Shown here: in pieces, positions 56,330 to 64,000 of the stretch
How the letters are laid out: each line of letters starts with the position of its first letter
How positions within the stretch are numbered: the first letter of the stretch is position 1
Assembly: GCA_025201345.1 (NCBI GenBank)
Contig: JAIXMG010000002.1
Coordinates: 124,001-188,000 of the forward strand
Length of the DNA stretch: 64,000 nucleotides
Reading direction: 5' to 3'
Source of the DNA: Thamnidium elegans
Taxonomy: Eukaryota; Mucoromycota; Mucoromycetes; Mucorales; Mucoraceae
The notes under the pieces: model-generated
What the model saw: the letters and a program-made list of their open reading frames with translations, nothing else
Database searches by the model: none
What the model was told of the DNA's origin: nothing
Translations under genes and position numbers: made by a program

Positions 56330-59320
56330 TTAGAAAATTAAAAAAAAGTTGTATGTCGTGCCTAACACAATCCTTGTTGCCTTCGCTTCGGACTCCGAAG
56401 TGATATAGTTTTCAGTAGAAAAAATTGAATTTTGCACCTTGGTACTATCATGGATTTTCATGTTTGGTTTGTAGTAATACCTTTCAAATGTGTCAGAAGA
56501 TAGACTTCAATTCGCATGTTCCTTGACTTTACTAATTTCCGTGCCTTGCATCACTGCTTTGGTACTTGAGGCTGCCCTAATCGAATGAGGTTTATAAGCC
56601 GTATCCACACCGGCATTCTTCAAATGCGTCGATAACCATGAAGCGACTGTTGCAGGTTGTATACTTGAGACCTTCGACCCGTCTGTTTGGTTTAAAGCTT
56701 TCAATAGTAGAGTATGATCCTTGGGTAATCGTTCTCGCAAGCTCGATGTTTTTTGTATAAAAAGTAGAAGAGCTGTGACTACACAAACATCCTTCTGTTC
56801 CTGACCTTGTAAAAACCCCAATTTTACATGTTTTTGTTGAAATTCTTTTGGCTCCCGGACTTGAATCGTAACCCCTTCAATTTCACCTGTGCCTTGATCT
56901 TTAATTTGGAGAATGTCTCTGTATTGTATTCTATCTATATCACTTCTAGGGCGCCACATAGTATGTACACACAATAAAAGTACTACTTTTTGTTGTAAAT
57001 CGTATAAGCTAAGGATCTCACTCGGCGACAAAGAAGACTTGATGTAACTAGTTAAAACATCTAAATCCCAAGTTTCTAGCTGAGTAGGAGACTTCAGTTG
57101 TACTTCAGAACGTCGCTTGGCTTTGAAGAAATCCACTATTTCTTTTGTGTCAGCTATTGGTTTGTGATTTGGATGGGTAATTGTTAAGACTGAAGCTATT
57201 GCTGATCGATAACCGTTTAATGTAGAATATTTTTTGTCATTGTTATCCACCAAAAACTCCACTATTTGTTGAGGCTGAAATGCTTCTGGGTCACATCTCT
57301 TTTCTCGACACCATTTTGCATATGTCTTCCACGATGCGTTGTAAGCTTTGTTAGTACTGGTTCTTGTCGATTTACTTAAGAGTTCTATAGTCCTTTCGTT
57401 CAAACCAAGGATTGTCCTTTTGTTGCTGATAACCTCCATGCGACTAAGTTCCATCTCTGTGTCCTCATCGACGACACTATTAGCGATGCCAAATGTTTCA
57501 TCTGCAGGATGATCGGATACCAGAATTGGCTTTTCCATAGTGGAGTCACCAACACTACTTCCTTCGCCTTGTCCTTCTTGATCTTTTGTAATATCCTTGG
57601 GATCAATTTCCATGGTGGAAACATGTATAGGCCCTTCTTCTTCCAAACCTGTTGAAACGCATCCACTCGTTCTGCAAACGGGTCGCCTTGATAACTCCAA
57701 TACCTCGGTAGTTGATGATTGTGAGACGCAGCAAAGGCATCTATCCTCAGACGTGTCCATCTTTTCTGAATAGTTTGGAACATTTTCTTCGGAATTGTCG
57801 ATTCGTACATCGGCCTGTACTTGCGACTGAGACTGTCTGCATGTATATTCTGATGACCCGGGACATGTTTGTACTGAATATTCAGATGGTGTAAGCTGTA
57901 TAGATCCTGAATTTTCACTGCTAGATCCTGTAAACCAAAAGAAGCTGTTCCACCCGCCTTGATCACGTACTTGAGCGCCGTCATATTGTCGCTGTACAAT
58001 AGTATTTGTTTGGGACACTTTGGATTTTTTACATGGAGAAGTAACGCATAGTAAATCGTCTTCAGTTCCCTCACGTTGATCGAACTTCCTTTTTCTTCCT
58101 GGTTCCAAAATCCCGATGTCTTGATCATTGGAGAATGTACTCCCCAGCCCGTATCGGAAGCATTGACGAAGATGGCTAACTCTGGGTTTGCTAGAGATAC
58201 TTTCTGTATCGGGAGTCCGTTTTTCTGGATTAAAAAAGTTTCCCACCATTGAACTTCCTGGAGTGCCGATTTTGATAAGCTGCATGGTTTGTCCCAATTG
58301 TTCTTTTGTAGACGTAGGCTCCTCGCTAAGTCCCTTTGAATATGACGGATATGTAATAAGGTGTCTCCTACTGCTGGAGTTACCGCCGTTATTTTCCCCA
58401 ACAGACTTGCTATCCACCTGCATGAACGTTCCAGTGGTTTTGATGCCTGGCGAATTCTCTGTAACAGTTTGTTGATCTTCTGAGAAGGTACTGAGATCTT
58501 CATGGTCTTGGTGTTGAATAAAAATCCTAGGAATTCTTGACATCTGGACGGAAGAAGAATACTCTTTTTTCTCGTTGATTATAAAACCCAATTCTGTCAA
58601 ATGCGAGATTAGTAACACAGTGGTCTTTTTCATTTGTTCTGGTGATTTTTCCAGTATACAAATGTCGTCCAAATAATAGATCAAACGTATACCTTTCGCT
58701 CTCAACGGTTCTAGAGCATAACGCATAATCTTGGAGAAGACTCTTGAAGCAATACTGAGACCAAAGGCCAGAGACGTGTACTGGTAAATAGTCCCTTTGT
58801 TCATGAACGCCAAATATTTTTGTGAATCTTAATGAATCGGTATCACCACGTAGGCATCCTTCAAATCCACCTTGCACATATAATCATTGGGCTCTATTAT
58901 TTCCCTTAATGCCGGAACCCCTTCCATTTTGAAATGTTGTACTTGTAAAAATTGATTTACCATTGTACAATCTAAAATCGGACGACGTTTCGTAGGTTCT
59001 TGAATTGTGAAGAAGTTCGACAAGTAATCCTTGTTCTGTGTCTCTGGAATCCGGATAATACCTGCCTTCAGGAACTGTTGGATAGCCGACTCGTCCTCCT
59101 GTTGGTCTTCGATAGATCTCCTCATTGATCTCACTCGCCATGGTGATGGAATCTTCGTGAATTGCAGTTGATAACCTTTTTCTATCACTGAAATTGGCCA
59201 AGTAGATTGCGTGATCCGTCTCCATGCCGGCAGAAAATGATACAGGCGGCCACCTGGTAATACCCCGTCCGGTGGTATCGAGTAGTTGTAATTGATTTGC
59301 CAATGATCTGATATTCCCTG
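56330..59320 (-). pseudogene. DIRS copy 2 Pol, multiply disrupted
   Basis: The reverse transcriptase begins before 59188 and stops at TAA 58829-58831, where copy 1 has Gln (IPIH then DSQK). It resumes from ATG 58813 and keeps the LIYYLDD catalytic motif. It shifts frame near 58560, so the RNase H (FVNASDTGWG) lies in the 57400-58503 frame. It shifts again near 57540 into the recombinase frame, which has MWRPRSDI and KPHSIRAASST. That frame ends at TGA 56507-56509, exactly where Trp is expected before the region of the nucleophile Tyr (FERYYYKP, present beyond the stop). In RNase H the first Asp is changed to Asn (copy 1 VDAS, copy 2 VNAS). Four disruptions make it non-functional. Confidence 0.85.
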
Positions 59321-59818
59321 TTGAATGAAATTCGTTTTCTGAGATGGCTGTTGAAGCGGTACTGGGGCTACAAAAGGTTATTCCTTTGTAGCATTCACTG
59401 TTGGTTGGACTCGTTTGGGGCAGAAGGTTTGGTTTGTATGGGAGGGTGTTGTATTGTATTGTCCTCGTTGGTTCCATTGTAGACCTCGTCCTCTTCTGCC
59501 ACCTCTGAAACTGTTGTGATTCTTTGTTTATATGTTTCATCGTAGTATTGTTCAACAAATTTCGCATCGAAAGCGAATCGCTTCTCGCTGACTGATGCAA
59601 TTTCCAAGTGCTTAAGACTGTGGGGGTAGTTTAAGAGCTTTGCTGGTAATTTCTTTAGCTTCATTTTCTTGTTTCCTGGCGACCCCAAATCCGTAGACTG
59701 CAAGTCGACGGACTTGTTCGATAGAATTTTCGAATAAGGGTAAGTCTTCTTCTCTGAGTCCTCTGTCGATAATGTATCTGAGTGATGTGATCAAGCATAT
59801 ACAAATATATATTCTCAT
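56348..59818 (-). mobile_element. DIRS-type retrotransposon, copy 2 (truncated and broken)
   Basis: Same orientation as copy 1 and separated from its right end by 64 bases. The 3' end keeps only the right half of the internal complementary region (56348 to about 56404); the left terminus is missing. At the other side the sequence leaves the Gag homology near 59790-59818, so the Gag start and the right terminal repeat are missing. Protein similarity to copy 1 is moderate, indicating an older or different subfamily. Confidence 0.85.
59395..59818 (-). pseudogene. DIRS copy 2 Gag fragment
   Basis: Two frames, 59612-59818 and 59395-59703, cover the C-terminal half of Gag (IIDRGLREEDLPLFENSIEQ, then HSLKHLEIASVSEKRF). 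They match copy 1 Gag (VMDRGLQQEDLPIFRDSIEQ, HSLKHLETSQTSEKKL) and are joined by a frameshift near 59625. The N-terminal 130 residues are absent. Confidence 0.8.
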
Positions 59819-60010
59819 ATATATTTATACATACATGATTATCTCACACGTCTTTATCCCTTTATGACTAATTCATATTTATTTTAACTATATAAACAGA
59901 CACCTTTTTTATTTAATAAAACGATAATTCCTATTTTGCGACTGATTACTTTTTAGTATCTTTTTGTTTTTATTTTAATTTTTGAATCTTCACTATTTCA
60001 TAGCTCGGAT

Positions 60011-60126
60011 TCCACAATCCTGATACCTCGTCGTTACTGTTACACAAGGTATCAACGAGGTATCGTTTTTTCTGATACCTCGTTGATACTTTGTGTAACA
60101 ATGACGACGAGATATCGAGATTACGG
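60011..60126. repeat. Long imperfect hairpin
   Basis: Two arms of about 54 bases (60011-60064 and 60073-60126) are reverse complements with about eight mismatches around a short T-rich loop. Each arm contains two near-copies of GATACCTCG facing the same end. It could be a small foldback element or MITE. Confidence 0.8.
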
Positions 60127-60418
60127 AACTGAGGCGGACCGTCTAAAAAATTGGTTTAGAAGTATATAATATTTGAATACTTACAACTTAAGCTTAATTA
60201 AGCTTAAAGAAGAGTCTAAAACATCTTGATTGTAAACACGTAGTTTATTAGCAGCAGAAATTATAGAATGATTGAATATAACTATTACCTAGTACAGTCA
60301 CTTTAAACTTGGCTATCATATAAATTGTAATAGTTATACATTAGATGTACCAGTTAGGAATTAAAAGAAAGTCAATACACTTTTATTATGCAATACAGGA
60401 TAAGCTGACCAGAGATTA

Positions 60419-60461
<43 letters not shown>

Positions 60462-60898
60462 AAGAAAGAAAGAAAATTATCATTTTGAGGCAGCAGGGTA
60501 TCTGATCCAGCACGGCTGTTATGTGCACACCTGCTTCCCTTAAGAAAATTGAATTCTACTTACCGTATCAAAGACAATTAAATAATAATGCTCATTTTTG
60601 GTTGATAATAAGGCACATCAACCACTTTCATATAAAAAAATGCGTTTTCAGTCTTAAAATACCTTTCCAAAGGTCAAAACAGCCTTAAAGCATTGTTAAA
60701 AAAACTCAAATTGTCTTAGAATATCCTTCAAAAATTCAAAACGCTTTTAGAATACTCACTCTCACAGTCAGAATCTAATACTCTAAGAAAAAAAAATGTT
60801 ATATATATACAACTTACCCTTTTGTATGTATGCACCTTACTTTTAATTCTATAACACTCATATCATTGATATTGAACTATTATACTATGTATATTTAA
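60127..60898. other. Intergenic region
   Basis: AT-rich with an inverted T11/A28 tract at 60419-60460 and loosely repeated CTTTTAGAATA-like words at 60645-60760. No gene is visible. Confidence 0.5.
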
Positions 60899-61090
60899 AT
60901 GCCCCCCAAAAAAAAACTATTTAAGCTTATTGTTAAGCATAAAGTAAAGCAGAATCAGCTTATGGAATCAGAAACGCTTGCACAAAGAATAACTGAGGCA
61001 TGTAATCGTGTCCCTTTAGCTCACCTTATAAATATTACCCAACACTCAAAAAACCATTTCGAAAACTGCTCAAACAAGGTCCCAATTTAA
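60899..61090 (+). pseudogene. Tc1/mariner-type transposase tail, second lineage
   Basis: Sixty-three codons: a Lys-rich start, then MESETLAQRITEACNRVPLA and HLINITQHSKNHFENCSNK. The pattern (DSETL-xx-RI-xEA, then HSxxxFxxC near the C-terminus) matches the end of Tc1/mariner transposases, in a form different from the copy at 47.9 kb. The catalytic part is missing, so this is a remnant. Confidence 0.5.
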
Positions 61091-61136
61091 ATAAAACATC
61101 CTGTATTAGATTGGGAAAACTAAATTTTTTTTCTAT

Positions 61137-61209
61137 TATATTATCTGAAAATAAAGCGCGGCTCGGAGAGCTTGTACCATTTCTTCATCCATCGCTTCGG
61201 CAACTATAG
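61137..61209 (-). repeat. Solo DIRS-type terminal fragment, inverted
   Basis: Contains TTATCTGAAAATAAAGCGCG, GCTCGGAGAGCTTGTACCA and CCATCGCTTCGGCAACTATA. It is the reverse complement of 47653-47722 with small differences and adjoins the 128-bp dispersed repeat. Confidence 0.7.
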
Positions 61210-61213
61210 TATT

Positions 61214-61341
61214 GTATGAAAGTAAAACGTAAATTGAGAATAAAAAAAACGCAAATTGGCCAATGACAAGCCCGCAAATTGGGAGTTTGTAAACCCGCAA
61301 AAAAAAATACAAAGTCGCAAATTGATACCGTGAGCATTGTA
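61214..61341 (-). repeat. Dispersed 128-bp repeat, copy 2
   Basis: Inverted copy of 44461-44588, with CCCGCAAATTGGGAGTTTGT in both. Confidence 0.75.
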
Positions 61342-61888
61342 TTTATTTTAAAAGACCAAATTGTATAAGTAGACATATATATGTATATACTTTATAAGGG
61401 AAAGTTATTGTTCTTCATCGGAAGATTCTACTAAAAACCTATGTCTCCTCTTTTTCGTTGGCGACACAAGCAAAAGCGAACAATTTTTTTTTTTAAAGTT
61501 TCTTTTACCCACGTAACTGACACCAAACGCGCAAATCAATGGCATTTTTAGAACGTTGGTGTTGCGAGTGCGCATCAATGAACACAACTTGGAATCTCAA
61601 GAAGAAAGGAGTTCATGTTACATCCGTATTCAGTGCTCAAATAGTGTCTAAACTGTCGCGTAACTTATATATATGAGCGCAGGCATGGAAATGTTTTTAA
61701 GTTGTGGTTCGTGTCGTTGTTAGGCTTGGGGTTTTTCTGATGCCCCAAATTCATATTTCAGGGTTTACACCACTTGCATCACCGGCACGTGTAGTATGAC
61801 AGTCATAAGCAGATGTTTAACCCGTAAATAAAACTATGAGCGTCACATTAATTTTTTTTTTTTCTCATTTCTTTTTGTTTTTTAAATA
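61342..61888. other. Upstream region of the SDS22-like gene
   Basis: AT-rich. A minus-strand frame at 61405-61587 codes for 60 residues with a KKRRHRFLVESSDEEQ end; it has no family features and I do not call it a gene. The last 40 bases before the ATG are T-rich. Confidence 0.45.
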
Positions 61889-63293
61889 ATGGCTATACTT
61901 AACGAAATAAACGAAGATAAACCTCATAGGGAGGTTGTTGTTAATACCACTCAACCTCAAAGTGAAGGAGAAGAGTCTGAGGCTGACGAAGAAATTGAAG
62001 AAAATAACGAAGAAGGTAAAGAGTATATATACTTTTTTAATAGTTTATCATTTATTAAATGTAAATATATGTATAGGTCTTTTAGATGAGTATCCCGATG
62101 ATGCAGAAGTAAGCTTTTTTTTTTCTTTCTCTTTCCCCCCCCCCCTTCTTTTAGCAATAATATCATTAACTTGTTGAATAGGAAATTGATGTTGTTCATA
62201 TGCGAGTTAGTAGTATTCCTAATCTTGGACTAGAGAGATTCAAGCATCTTGAGGTAACATGGATAAGCTCTTTTTTTTTTTTTTTTATTTTTTGGAATAT
62301 ATACTAATACCTTTCTTTTAATAGCAATTGTACTGTAGACAAAACTTTATTGTTGATATTGAAGGACTCGATGGTTTAACTACTTTGAAAGAACTTGATT
62401 TATATGATAACAAAATTTCGCATATGCGTGGATTAAACAACCTTGCCAATTTGGAGTTAGTACAAAAAAATGCGAGTATATACATTTTTGGAACTAATGA
62501 TTGTTATTTATAGAATGCTTGATTTATCATTCAACAAGATTAAACATATTAAGAATATTGATAAGCTTACACAATTGGAAAACCTTTACTTTGTCAGCAA
62601 CAAGATATCAAAGATTGAAAATTTGGATACACTTGTTAATATCACTAATCTTGAGTTGGGAGCCAACCGTATTCGAGTGATTGAGAATTTAGATAGTTTG
62701 GTTAACTTGACGCAATTATGGTTAGGAAAGAACAAGATTACTAAATTACAGGTAATTTATATACAGTCATAAGAAAGAAAGCGTGTAATTAATGTATGTA
62801 TAAACGCAGAACTTGGGAGGATTAAAGAACTTGAAATCACTGAGTATTCAAAGTAATCGATTGACCAAGATTGAAGGTTTGGAAGAGTTGGAGAATTTGG
62901 AGGAAATTTATATGAGCCATAATGCCATTGAAAAGATTGAAGGATTTGAACATAATCTCAAGTTAAACACGATCGATATTGCTAATAACTTGGTTTCTCG
63001 TATTGAGAACTTATCGCATTTACCTAAATTGGAGGAATTCTGGGCAAATAATAATCAATTTGATAATGATTGTTATGATCAACTTGAAAAAGAATTGGGT
63101 ACTATCAGTACTTTAGAAACTGTTTACTTGGAAGGTAATCCTATGCAACTCAAGAATAGAGCTACTTATCGTAACAAGATTAAGCTTGCTTTACCAAATA
63201 TTAAACAAATCGATGCAACGTAAGTATATGTGATATGTGATTTCAAAAGTACACGTATTAATGGTTTTTTTTTTTACTAGTCCTGTAAAATAA
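61889..63293 (+). CDS. SDS22-like leucine-rich repeat regulator of protein phosphatase 1 (PPP1R7 family)
   Basis: Seven exons: 61889-62015, 62077-62108, 62182-62253, 62325-62455, 62514-62751, 62810-63219 and 63281-63293. Phases agree and give 340 residues. After an acidic N-terminus (EESEADEEIEENNEEG) come about eleven 22-residue leucine-rich repeats of the SDS22 type, such as LKELDLYDNKISHMRGLNNL and LENLYFVSNKISKIENLDTL, and an LRR cap with NPMQLKNRATYRNKIKLALP. SDS22 binds the PP1 catalytic subunit and controls its nuclear and mitotic functions. Length is that of yeast and human homologues. The last exon codes for only five residues and could be missed by automated prediction. Confidence 0.92.
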
Positions 63294-63310
63294 CCTAGCT
63301 TTTTCTTTTC

Positions 63311-63345
<35 letters not shown>

Positions 63346-63562
63346 TTTCCCTTTTTTTTTTTTTTTTTGTCTTCTTCTGTTCTTTTTATTATATATAAAA
63401 TGTTATCATCAGTATCATTGTACATGAAAATAAAAATGTCGATTTTTAAGTGGCTTATGTTTTTTTACATGAACTATTTATGATTGTTATTTTTTCCCCC
63501 TTCCTTTTTTTTTTCTTTCTTGGTTCAACTTTTTCTTTCTTTTTTTTTTTTTGATATCATAA

Positions 63563-63678
63563 ATGCTGGAAACAAATAAACCGTATATGTTTGGTTCTAC
63601 TACTACTACAACAACTACTACAACAACAAGTAACCAAACAAGTTCAAGTAACCATTTACCTGGGATACAACAATCCTC

Positions 63679-63712
<34 letters not shown>

Positions 63713-64000
63713 CCACAACAACAACAACAAAACATACAGCAGCAACAACAACATCAACAGAGACCCATTCATCATACCAATTTTTATTATGGTAGACAAG
63801 AAGAAGAAGCGGAAGAAGCTTATGGTTCCTATCATGGTCAACCGGCCAGACTAAATTCAGCTTTTGGTCGTCATCTTGATAACTATACATACAAACCAAC
63901 TAATGATACATCGTTTTCTACCAGGCCAATAGTTTATTCACCAGCAGCAACAACAACAACAACAACAACAACAGTTATAAAAAGAGAAGAACCCAACTTA
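63563..64000 (+). CDS. N-terminal part of a Gln/Thr-rich protein, probably a regulator (partial)
   Basis: The frame is open from ATG 63563 to the window edge, 146 codons. It begins MLETNKPYMFGS, then a Thr run, a long Gln run interrupted by Pro, His-rich and acidic patches, a second Thr run, and a VIKREEP segment that resembles a sumoylation site. Long Gln and Thr runs are typical of fungal transcription regulators, but no domain is reached. The CAA/ACA tracts are the reason for many spurious frames here. Confidence 0.55.

Noticed and set aside
63487..63899. Cys-rich and Val-rich minus-strand frames at the right edge
   Set aside because: They are the reverse complement of CAA and ACA repeats in the Gln/Thr-rich gene on the plus strand.

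Overview
This window looks like nuclear DNA of an early-diverging fungus, most likely Mucoromycota (Mucorales). It is AT-rich, genes carry many introns of about 45-70 bases with GTAAGT-like donors, and A, T and G homopolymer runs are abundant. The gene content fits too: a velvet regulator, PEX5, an SDS22-like leucine-rich repeat protein, a Fanzor remnant and DIRS retroelements. I did not identify a species. All exon structures were assembled by eye from reading frames and splice signals.

Layout. The 3' end of an unidentified gene (1-585) is followed by about 4 kb of low-complexity DNA. Then come a TALE homeodomain gene (4799-5983, -), a kinesin with a very long coiled-coil tail (8795-14521, -), an AMSH-like JAMM deubiquitinase (15104-16783, +), an SLC49/FLVCR-like transporter (16963-18789, +), a convergent mitochondrial nuclease of the EndoG/NUC1 type (18871-19857, -), a velvet-domain regulator (21753-23135, -) and PEX5 (26036-28031, -). 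GAPDH (34201-35401, -), an ADA3/NGG1 SAGA subunit (39896-41969, -) and a small secreted Cys-containing protein (43197-43787, -) follow. The right edge has an SDS22-like gene (61889-63293, +) and the start of a Gln/Thr-rich protein (63563 to the edge, +).

Two stretches are accessory DNA. In 28.7-32.7 kb, two inverted copies of a 738-bp segment, each with the tail of a Tc1/mariner-type transposase, enclose a decayed recombinase-like reading frame. Immediately downstream lies a decayed Fanzor (eukaryotic TnpB homologue). In 44.5-61.4 kb there is a member of an apparently expanded fungal gene family bounded by 408-bp inverted repeats, a Tc1/mariner element with 32-bp terminal inverted repeats and one in-frame stop, a GC-rich tandem repeat, an intact single-exon gene with a PD-(D/E)XK signature, and two DIRS-type tyrosine-recombinase retroelements in the same orientation. 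The first DIRS copy keeps the diagnostic inverted ends plus an internal complementary region; the second is truncated and broken.

The housekeeping genes are unrelated in function (cytoskeleton, endosomal deubiquitination, transport, mitochondrial DNA degradation, development, peroxisome import, glycolysis, chromatin, PP1 regulation) and I see no gene cluster. The most unusual material is the Fanzor/recombinase remnant inside inverted repeats, the PD-(D/E)XK orphan among transposons, and the frame organisation of the DIRS copies.
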